Of a stretch of DNA of 64,000 bases, positions 58,003 through 64,000 are shown one piece after another; the first letter of the stretch is position 1; every line of letters starts with the position of its first letter. The notes beneath the pieces were generated by a model, which made no database searches, was not told the origin of the DNA, and saw only the letters and a program-made list of their open reading frames with translations. A program made the translations under genes and the position numbers. The stretch spans positions 62,001 through 126,000 of the forward strand of contig JAEWBF010000012.1 of NCBI GenBank assembly GCA_023391285.1, given 5' to 3'. Source of the DNA: Verrucomicrobiota bacterium (GTDB lineage Bacteria > Verrucomicrobiota > Verrucomicrobiia > Opitutales > Opitutaceae).

Positions 58003-59655
58003 ATGTCCCAGCCTGCCGCACGCCAGCCGCTGCATCACGAACGATGGGGCTACATGGCGTCGATGGGCGCGATGGTGGCCGGATTCGTGTCGGTCGACGC
58101 CATCACGAACAACATGGTGCCGATCACCGCGCGGCACTTCACCGACAGTCCCTTGTTCATCGCCTTTCTCGTGGCGTTGAACCGGCTGTTCGGGTTTCTC
58201 GTGCAGCCTTACGTCGCGTGGAAAAGCGATCGGATTCAGACGCGGTGGGGGCGGCGCCGTCCGTTCCTGATTCTCGGTCTGCCCGGCACGTGCTTTGCGC
58301 TGCTATTGCTCGGCGCGATGCCGTTCATCTTCGAGGGGGAAAGCCGGCATGCGCTGCCGACGTTGATCCTGTTGTTGATCGCGAATGTCGGGTTGCAGTT
58401 TTTCCAGGACGTCAACTGGGGAAGTCAGGAACCGCTCTACGCGGACACCTTCCGCCATCAGGTGCTGGGGCGGGCGGTGGCGATCCGGTCCTACGCGATC
58501 CAGCTCGTGTATTTCATCATGAATTATTTCGCGATGAAATGGGCGGACACGCATGAGTTCATTCCGTATCTCTGCGCCGCCGGACTCGTGCTGATGTCGT
58601 TCACGATGGTCATGTGGGTGATCAAGGAACGCCCGTTCCCGCCCCCGCAGACGGTGGAACGTTACAACCCGCTCGCGCACATCGGACTGCTTTTTCGAAA
58701 CTCGGACTACTTGAAGGTTTCGCTGATTGGCGCGTTCGGTCTGATGCTCCCGGCGGCGTTCTATTTGTTTCATCCGCTGTTCGTGACGCGGACGCTCGGG
58801 CTCACGAAGTCGCAGCTCGGCGAAGCGCTGGCGGTCGTGCCGATCGTGGCGCTGATCGTTTCGTTTCCCTGCGGCTACCTTATCGATCGCTATGGGCCGA
58901 AATGGATCACGGCGGTGGGCTTTTTCGCAGTGGCGCTCGTGGCGTGGGGCATCGCGTATTGGGTTCATGACTACACCGGTCTGATGATCGCGATGGTCGG
59001 CTATGGCGCGGCGCACGTGCTGGTGTCGCTGCCGATGACGCCGCTGGTGTTCCAATACGCGTCGGACAAGGAGCGTGGAACGGTGTTTGGGCTGATTCAA
59101 TTTGTGCGCGGATTCTCCGCCTTCGCCTTCAGTTTGCTGATCGGATGGATCGTGCAATTTTCGTCGTCGAGCGACGGCACGCCGATCCTGGCGGAGGACA
59201 TACGGCAACCCGCCGTGGTGGCACAGCGTCTTGAAGCGCGGGAAACACCCGCGATGCGGCGTTTCCATGAGAAACTCTCGTCGGAGATGCAGGCGCGGAT
59301 CGCAGCACCCGACGCAGACGAAGACCTCGCTGCGCTGCGCGCCGGACTCGCCGCGGAGTTCAACCGCTGGCTCGACGACGCGGATCTTTATTCGGCGGAA
59401 GCGTTCGCCGATTTGAAACTTTCGCGGCAAAGCCGAAAGCTGGCTGCAGAGCCTCCGACCGCGGGCAACGACCTCGCGGCGATGAACCGTTCGTTGATCG
59501 AGGATGCATTTCGCGAGGAAATCTCGCGGCAGCCCGATTACCGGCTGTCGTATTTGCTGAGCGTCGCGATTTGCGTGGCGGGCGGCATCGTGACGCTGCG
59601 GACGCGCAAGGGCGCTCATGCGCGGACGCTGAAGGACGAGCAGGATCCGCTTTAG
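58003..59655 (+). CDS. MFS sugar transporter (GPH/SLC45-like) with soluble insertion
   Basis: The product has 550 aa. It has about 12 membrane segments with the family elements VQPYVAWKSDRIQTRWGRRRPFLI (loop 2-3), VNWGSQEPLYADTF, FGLMLPAAFYLF and PCGYLIDRYGPKW (loop 8-9). Unusually, about 127 residues of soluble, charged, helical sequence (387-513: RLEARETPAMRRFHEKLSS, DADEDLAALRAGLAAEFNRW) are placed before the last membrane helix (YLLSVAICVAGGIVTL). It likely imports a mono- or oligosaccharide by cation symport. It lies 19 bp after the glycoside-hydrolase-like gene. Confidence 0.88.
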   Translation: MSQPAARQPLHHERWGYMASMGAMVAGFVSVDAITNNMVPITARHFTDSPLFIAFLVALNRLFGFLVQPYVAWKSDRIQTRWGRRRPFLILGLPGTCFALLLLGAMPFIFEGESRHALPTLILLLIANVGLQFFQDVNWGSQEPLYADTFRHQVLGRAVAIRSYAIQLVYFIMNYFAMKWADTHEFIPYLCAAGLVLMSFTMVMWVIKERPFPPPQTVERYNPLAHIGLLFRNSDYLKVSLIGAFGLMLPAAFYLFHPLFVTRTLGLTKSQLGEALAVVPIVALIVSFPCGYLIDRYGPKWITAVGFFAVALVAWGIAYWVHDYTGLMIAMVGYGAAHVLVSLPMTPLVFQYASDKERGTVFGLIQFVRGFSAFAFSLLIGWIVQFSSSSDGTPILAEDIRQPAVVAQRLEARETPAMRRFHEKLSSEMQARIAAPDADEDLAALRAGLAAEFNRWLDDADLYSAEAFADLKLSRQSRKLAAEPPTAGNDLAAMNRSLIEDAFREEISRQPDYRLSYLLSVAICVAGGIVTLRTRKGAHARTLKDEQDPL

Positions 59656-59666
59656 GTTTATTCGCG

Positions 59667-60695
59667 ATGAACGGTTCCCTGCGTTCAGTCGGGATCGTGG
59701 GTTCGGGTGCGGTGGCGCCCCTTCACCTGCGTGCGTATCGGCAGTTGGGCGTGAAGGTGCGGGCTTTGCTGGCGGTTGACCAGGCGCAGGCGGACGCGTT
59801 GTGCGCGGAGGAAGGAATTGCGCCACGACGGGTGGGCGATCTCGATGCGCTCGTCGCGACGGACTGCGATTTCTTTGACGTAATGGTGCCGCCGCAGCAG
59901 CAGCCGGATATCGTCGCGCGTCTCTGCGAAGCGGGGCGTCCGATCCTGTGCGAGAAGCCATTGGCGCTTGGTTTGGACGCCGCTGCAGCGCTGGTGCGCG
60001 GGGCAGAGCGCCGAAAGGTGCATCTCGGCGTGATGCACAACCAGTTGTTCTACGGTGCGCACGTGCGCGCGCGGGAGTTGATCGCGTCGAAAGCCGTGGG
60101 CGAGGCGCGGCTGTTGCGGATGCATCTGGTCGGGTTTCATACCGCGCACACCGCGTGGAAACGGAGCCTGCAGGAGCGGGGCGGGATGATTTGGGACGAC
60201 GGCATTCATCGGCTCTACACGGCGCAAAGTTTGTTCGGACCGATCGAACACGTTCACGCGCGCGGCCACCGCGATCTTGCGGGTCCTGAAAGCGGATGGG
60301 CGGGCTCGGTGCATCTGCGCTTCGCCGGAGGGCAGATGGGCGTGTGGGACTTCAGTTACGCGCTCGGTGGAGGCACGTTTTACGACGACAGTTTGGCCGT
60401 CGTCGGCACGCGCGGCGTGATTGCGATCAACGGCGCCTTTGGGCGACCGTGGCCGGCGTCGAAATTCGCGGTGCGGACCGGTGACGAGTGGCGCGAAGAA
60501 CCTGTCGGAAGCGACTGGGCGGGTTCGTTTGTGGAGCTCATTCGCCACTTTATCGAAGCAGCGGAAGCGGGTCGGGAGTCGGAGTTGATTGGTGGAAGGG
60601 CCGTGTTGTCGACCGTCGCTGCCGCCGAAGCGGTGGAGCGTTCCTTGCGCGAGGATCGCCAGGTGGCGGTCGTGACGGTTCCCATGAGCTTATGA
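59667..60695 (+). CDS. Gfo/Idh/MocA-family oxidoreductase
   Basis: The product has 342 aa from the ATG at 59667 (12 bp after the transporter stop); the longer frame from 59571 overlaps the transporter and is unlikely. The Rossmann start VGIVGSGAVAPLHLRAYR is followed by CEKPLAL (the family's EKP motif) and MHNQLFYGAHVRARELI, GGMIWDDGIHRLYTAQSLFG; the latter His in DDGIH matches the usual GxHxxD-type catalytic region. It uses NAD(P) to oxidise or reduce a sugar or cyclitol. The stop overlaps the next start (ATGA, 60692-60695), so the two are translationally coupled and likely act in succession. Confidence 0.9.
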   Translation: MNGSLRSVGIVGSGAVAPLHLRAYRQLGVKVRALLAVDQAQADALCAEEGIAPRRVGDLDALVATDCDFFDVMVPPQQQPDIVARLCEAGRPILCEKPLALGLDAAAALVRGAERRKVHLGVMHNQLFYGAHVRARELIASKAVGEARLLRMHLVGFHTAHTAWKRSLQERGGMIWDDGIHRLYTAQSLFGPIEHVHARGHRDLAGPESGWAGSVHLRFAGGQMGVWDFSYALGGGTFYDDSLAVVGTRGVIAINGAFGRPWPASKFAVRTGDEWREEPVGSDWAGSFVELIRHFIEAAEAGRESELIGGRAVLSTVAAAEAVERSLREDRQVAVVTVPMSL

Positions 60696-61876
60696 GAATC
60701 ACGAAAGTCGATGTCTATGCCCGCGAAGACGCGTGCCCGCCGTGGATTTTCGTGGCCGTGCGCACGGACAGCGGCGCGGTGGGGCTGGGGGAGGCGACGT
60801 CGTTTCCGGGCGGCACGATCATCATCGCGGCGTTGCGCGAATTTGCGCCGCTGCTCGTCGGCCGGGATCCTTTTGCGATCGAAGAGCACGTTCAGCGGAT
60901 GCGAAAACATTGCTCCTATCTTGGCGCGGATGGCGCGTGCGCGGCGGCGATCAGCGGACTCGAGATCGCGCTGTGGGATTTGCTGGGCAAACACGCGGGC
61001 TTGCCCATAGCGCAGCTACTTGGAGGTCGAGCCGGTGGACGCGTGCCGCTCTACGCGAATGGTTGGATCAAGAAAGCGGAATTCACGCCGGAGGCATTCG
61101 CTGAGCATGCGCGCGTGGCGGTGTCGCGCGGGTTCAAGGCGCTGAAACTCGATCCGTTTAGCGATCCGCGATGTGGGGTGGCGGCGATGGATTTTGATGC
61201 GGCGCGGACGTTGTCGCCGGAGTTGGAGGAACACGGGTTCGCGATCATCGCGGCGGTGCGTGAGGCGATCGGGCCGGGGGTGCGCCTGGCGTTCGACGTG
61301 CACGGACGTTTCAACGTTCCGGCGGCGATTCGGGCCGGCCGCAGGTTGGAAAAAGTGAATCCCTTGTTTTACGAAGAGCCGACCGAGCCGGATAATTTCG
61401 ATGCGATGCGCCGGGTTGCGCGCGGGGTTTCCGTTCCGTTGTGCGCGGGTGAGCGATATTTCGGATGCAAAGGATTCCAACGCTACTTCGAGGAAGGCGT
61501 GCTCGACGTGGCGATGCCGGATATCTGTCGAACCGGCGGGATCCTCGAGTCGCGCAAAATCGCCGCGCTCGCCGAACTGCATGGCGTGCTTTTCGCGCCG
61601 CACAACCCGAACGGCCCGGTGGGCACGGCCGCCTCGCTCCACGTCATGGCCGCGTGTGCGAATGGTCTGATCCTGGAGTATTTCGACGATCTCGACGCGC
61701 TGCGTGAGACATTGGGTCAAAGCACACTCGACATTCGCGAAGGTTCGGCGGTTGTTCCGCTTCTTCCGGGGCTAGGTATCACGATTTCGGATGCAGCGTT
61801 GGAAGAGTTTGCGCACGCTCGCGTTCTGCCGGGAACCGCCACGACGGTGTTCGGTTATCAACGCGAGCGGCTTTGA
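60692..61876 (+). CDS. Enolase-superfamily acid-sugar dehydratase (mandelate racemase/DgoD subgroup)
   Basis: The product has 394 aa from the ATG overlapping the upstream stop. The N-terminal capping domain ends near 120; the barrel has FKALKLDPF, FDVHGRFN (metal Asp and the His of the acid-sugar dehydratases), YEEPTEP (second metal ligand), CAGERYFG (third) and APHNPNGPVGTAASLHV, the terminal His region typical of galactonate-dehydratase-like enzymes. The expected reaction is removal of water from an aldonate to give a 2-keto-3-deoxyaldonate, with Mg2+. The substrate (galactonate, fuconate or another) cannot be read from sequence. It is the last gene of the operon that begins at 52161. Confidence 0.9.
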   Translation: MRITKVDVYAREDACPPWIFVAVRTDSGAVGLGEATSFPGGTIIIAALREFAPLLVGRDPFAIEEHVQRMRKHCSYLGADGACAAAISGLEIALWDLLGKHAGLPIAQLLGGRAGGRVPLYANGWIKKAEFTPEAFAEHARVAVSRGFKALKLDPFSDPRCGVAAMDFDAARTLSPELEEHGFAIIAAVREAIGPGVRLAFDVHGRFNVPAAIRAGRRLEKVNPLFYEEPTEPDNFDAMRRVARGVSVPLCAGERYFGCKGFQRYFEEGVLDVAMPDICRTGGILESRKIAALAELHGVLFAPHNPNGPVGTAASLHVMAACANGLILEYFDDLDALRETLGQSTLDIREGSAVVPLLPGLGITISDAALEEFAHARVLPGTATTVFGYQRERL

Positions 61877-61883
61877 GCGTTCG

Positions 61884-61900
61884 TGCAACGGTCTGCGCAA
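61884..61900 (+). promoter_or_regulatory. Shared regulatory motif, copy 4
   Basis: TGCAACGGTCTGCGCAA differs from the copy at 52062 by one base (A to G) over 17 positions. It lies 80 nt before the ATG at 61981, the same distance as copy 3 from its gene. Confidence 0.6.
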
Positions 61901-61925
61901 CCGGTGATTGGCCTGCGAAAAGGGT

Positions 61926-61945
61926 ATGATCACGGTGGTGATCAT
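61926..61945. promoter_or_regulatory. Perfect 8-bp-arm palindrome, operator-like
   Basis: ATGATCACGGTGGTGATCAT: arms ATGATCAC/GTGATCAT with a 4-bp spacer, overlapping a TATGAT (61925-61930) that could serve as a -10 element and 35 nt before the ATG at 61981. It has no T tract, so a transcription-factor operator is more likely than a terminator. Confidence 0.5.
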
Positions 61946-61980
61946 CCGCAATAGGAGACATCGCGGATTTTCCCCTCCCC

Positions 61981-63027
61981 ATGACTGCCTCTCGAACCCT
62001 CCGGATTGCCGTCGTTGGCACCGGCGTGTGGGCCCAAAAGATTCACTATCCGACGCTCGCGCATTTGCGGGGGCGGCCCTTTTCGCTGCATGGCATCTGC
62101 AGTCTCGACCAGTCGGCGGCGCGAGAACTCGCGACGCGTTACAGCTTTTCCCGGGTGTATCGCGATCTCGAGGAGCTCGTGGCCGACAAGGATGTCGACG
62201 CTATCGCGGTGATCGTGATGCCGCGGGCGCTTCCGGCGCTGCTGGCGCGTCTGCAGACAATGGGCGTGCCTTTGCTCACGGAAAAACCGCCGGGCGCGGA
62301 TTCGATTCAGGCGGCAGAACTCGCGCGGACCATCACGGTGCCGCACGTGGTCTCTTTCAACCGTCGCTATGTTCCGCTCGTGACGCGGTTGCGTGAGGAG
62401 CTGGGAAAACTCGACGCGCCGTTCTTCACGGAAGGGCGGTTCTACCGTCACGGCCGGCTCGATCCGGATTTCATCCGCGGCACGGGTATTCATCTGATCA
62501 ATACCATGCAGCACGTATTCGGCGCGGTGGTGCGGGCTAGCACGGTGCGGCGGCCGCATCCTTCGGCGGCGACGTCGAATTGGATGACCGAGGCGGAATT
62601 TGCATCCGGGCTGCACGCGCGCCTGCATTTCCTGCCCTGCACCGGCCGGCAGGTGGAGCAGATCGAGGTGCATAGTGCCGGGCGGTCGCTCGAGTTGGAA
62701 ATCCCGACGATCGGCGATCCGCGAGGCGCGCTGCGCGTGTTCACCACCGACGAAGGTCCGTCGCCCACCGAACCGACAGATCCGGCGGCGCTGCCCCCGG
62801 TCGGTTCGGCGCAAGGTTATCAGGCGTTGTTCAATACGACCCACCAGAGCGTCGAAACGCCGGCGCCCCACGAGGAGCCTTTGCGCACCTGCGGGTTTGT
62901 TCCCGCTTACGAGGAACTCGCGTCGCTCCTGAACGGAGGGAAATCGCGTTCCACCTTTCACGATTCCGTGGCGACGATGCGTCTTGCGGATGCAATCGAG
63001 GACGCGACCGACTATCGGGCGGACTGA
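61981..63027 (+). CDS. Gfo/Idh/MocA-family oxidoreductase, second member
   Basis: The product has 348 aa. The Rossmann start RIAVVGTGVWAQKIHYPTL, VIVMPRALPALLARL, the TEKPPGAD form of the EKP motif and FNRRYVPLVTRLREE are present. It is only distantly similar to the member at 59667. The stretch DFIRGTGIHLINTMQHVFGAV carries the family's His-containing catalytic segment. NAD(P)-dependent action on a sugar is expected. It begins a new transcription unit, with its own shared motif and palindrome upstream; the next gene starts 22 bp after its stop. Confidence 0.88.
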   Translation: MTASRTLRIAVVGTGVWAQKIHYPTLAHLRGRPFSLHGICSLDQSAARELATRYSFSRVYRDLEELVADKDVDAIAVIVMPRALPALLARLQTMGVPLLTEKPPGADSIQAAELARTITVPHVVSFNRRYVPLVTRLREELGKLDAPFFTEGRFYRHGRLDPDFIRGTGIHLINTMQHVFGAVVRASTVRRPHPSAATSNWMTEAEFASGLHARLHFLPCTGRQVEQIEVHSAGRSLELEIPTIGDPRGALRVFTTDEGPSPTEPTDPAALPPVGSAQGYQALFNTTHQSVETPAPHEEPLRTCGFVPAYEELASLLNGGKSRSTFHDSVATMRLADAIEDATDYRAD

Positions 63028-63049
63028 CGGTTCTTTCAGAGCGACTCTC

Positions 63050-63376
63050 ATGGCCGTCAAACATCTCGTGGTATTCGAATTCAAACCGGGCACGACCGGG
63101 ACGACGATTGCGCAGATCATGCAGGGTTTGCGCGGCTTGGTCGGCACGGTGCCGGGCTTGCTCGATTTTCAAGGCGGCGAGTATTCGGGACCGTATCCGG
63201 ACGGCTCGGGGCTGAATCGACGTTACACTCATGGCTTCGTGATGACGTTTCGCGATGCCGAGTCGCGCGCAGCTTACCTGCCGCATCCGGCTCATGTTCG
63301 ATTTAAAGACGAACGGTTGCTTCCGCATTTGCAGGACGTGATCGCGTTCGATTTCGAAACGGGAGACGTGGCATGA
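63050..63376 (+). CDS. Dabb (stress-responsive A/B barrel) domain protein
   Basis: The product has 108 aa from the ATG at 63050 (MAVKHLVVFEFKPG); the upstream frame to 62984 overlaps the previous gene. VKHLVVFEFKPG, LRGLVGTVPGLLDFQGGE, YTHGFVMTFRDAESRAAYLPHPAHVRF and VIAFDFE are the Dabb ferredoxin-like dimer pattern. Small Dabb proteins often sit in sugar-catabolic clusters; their role is undefined. The stop overlaps the next ATG (ATGA). Confidence 0.88.
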   Translation: MAVKHLVVFEFKPGTTGTTIAQIMQGLRGLVGTVPGLLDFQGGEYSGPYPDGSGLNRRYTHGFVMTFRDAESRAAYLPHPAHVRFKDERLLPHLQDVIAFDFETGDVA

Positions 63377-64000
63377 CGACGCAACGCGACGCCGCGCCCA
63401 CAGAAGAGCCGTTGGATCGCTGGGGCGGATGGCGTTCGGAAAAACTCGAACCCACCGGCCGCTTTCGTCTCGAGCGCTGGCGTGGAGGGTGGTGGTTTGT
63501 GACGCCCGACGGTCATCCGTTCATCGCCGTCGCGCTCGCGCACGCGAATCGTTACCCGAGTTCGAAGGTGCCGGGGGATACATTGCGCGAGCGGTTCGGC
63601 GACAACCTCGGCGCGTATATCGAAGACCGCGCAGAGTGGATGAAGCGGGCAGGATTCAACGCGTTCTCCTATACCACGCCGGAGCACGCCGGTGTTGAAG
63701 TGCCGTGGGTTGCCACGCTGCCGCTGATGCCAGGATTCATCAATGTCGGACCGCGCGGGTTCGACCCGTTCGATCCGGCGTGGCGAGCTCAGGTGGATGA
63801 GACCGTTGCGCGCGACCTGCCGGCGCTCTTGCAAGATCCCCGCGTGATTGGTGTCAGCCTGGCTTATCCGGTGATGGCGAGTCCGCATGTCGTGCCGGCG
63901 TGGATGTGGGCGCGACTCGACCGCGAACCGACGAATCTCTTGCGCGAATTGAAAGCGCTCGGGCCGGAGGCGCCGGGAAAACGGGCCTACGTGGACTATT
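63373..64000 (+). CDS. Partial glycoside-hydrolase-like protein (agarase-like opening), cut by the window end
   Basis: The frame is open from the ATG at 63373 to base 64000 (209 codons), continuing beyond the window. It starts in an ATGA overlap with the Dabb gene. Readable text: RWRGGWWFVTPDGHPFIAVALAHANR, DRAEWMKRAGFNAFSYTTPEH, LPLMPGFINVG, ARDLPALLQDPRVIGVSLAYP. The W-x-x-x-TPDGHPF opening and the following barrel strands resemble the start of GH-A clan enzymes such as beta-agarases. No signal peptide is visible at this start. Family assignment is tentative because the catalytic residues lie outside. Confidence 0.6.
   Translation, partial: MTTQRDAAPTEEPLDRWGGWRSEKLEPTGRFRLERWRGGWWFVTPDGHPFIAVALAHANRYPSSKVPGDTLRERFGDNLGAYIEDRAEWMKRAGFNAFSYTTPEHAGVEVPWVATLPLMPGFINVGPRGFDPFDPAWRAQVDETVARDLPALLQDPRVIGVSLAYPVMASPHVVPAWMWARLDREPTNLLRELKALGPEAPGKRAYVDY

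Noticed and set aside
55539..58004. 821-codon open frame on the minus strand
   Set aside because: Antisense to two well-supported plus-strand genes; Arg/His-rich translation typical of a shadow.
1..64000. tRNA, rRNA, insertion sequences, prophage genes
   Set aside because: None could be seen; no transposase or integrase text and no rRNA-like stretch.

Overview
The window is GC-rich throughout, almost fully coding, and open at both ends: a gene runs in at base 1 and another runs out at base 64000. Gene content suggests a polysaccharide-degrading bacterium of the Verrucomicrobiota (Opitutus-like) or the neighbouring PVC group. The grounds are a LEPR-XLL giant protein, DUF1080 proteins, an anaerobic sulfatase-maturating enzyme, Gfo/Idh and enolase-superfamily acid-sugar genes, and weak Shine-Dalgarno sequences. 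This assignment is inference; no rRNA or tRNA gene was seen that would settle it.

Region 1 (1-40324, all +) holds three consecutive genes. The first is the 3' part of an M50 site-2-protease-like membrane protein fused to an HlyD-type adaptor. The second is a short SecA-like ATPase of 680 aa. The third is one uninterrupted reading frame of 12,244 codons. The giant product has no recognisable signal peptide, carries a LEPR-XLL motif near its N terminus, and on reading contains no cysteine. It is a mosaic of about five 185-aa modules, 15 CARDB modules, PPC/IPT, two beta-propeller-like regions, 9 cadherin/He_PIG-like modules, an Rhs head piece, a dockerin-like pair, Big_2-like modules, a long YD-repeat shell with a conserved Rhs core end, an unrecognised ~850-aa segment, a metzincin-like protease domain and 6 tandem cadherin-like modules. 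The three genes together look like a dedicated export locus (SecA-like motor, membrane protease/adaptor, giant substrate). This is the best candidate in the window for an undescribed system.

Region 2 (40600-50340) holds a tandem-DUF1080 secreted protein (+) and then a five-gene minus-strand cluster. In transcription order it encodes a secreted TIM-barrel-like protein, two tandem paralogous secreted proteins of unknown function, a SulP sulfate permease with STAS domain, and an anaerobic sulfatase-maturating radical SAM enzyme.

Region 3 (50559-64000, all +) is a carbohydrate catabolism cluster. It encodes an aldehyde dehydrogenase, a sulfatase-fold enzyme whose nucleophile position is Thr, a DHDPS-family aldolase, a SAF-domain protein, a UxaA-type dehydratase interrupted by an in-frame TAG, a cytoplasmic glycoside-hydrolase-like protein, an MFS sugar transporter, two Gfo/Idh oxidoreductases, an enolase-superfamily acid-sugar dehydratase, a Dabb protein and a partial glycoside-hydrolase-like gene. 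The set fits oxidation, dehydration and aldol cleavage of a (probably sulfated) sugar through a 2-keto-3-deoxy acid.

A near-identical motif (core TGCAACGATCTGCGC) lies in four intergenic regions, at 48748, 50438, 52062 and 61884, in front of genes of regions 2 and 3. It probably marks a shared regulon. A weaker match precedes the DUF1080 gene.
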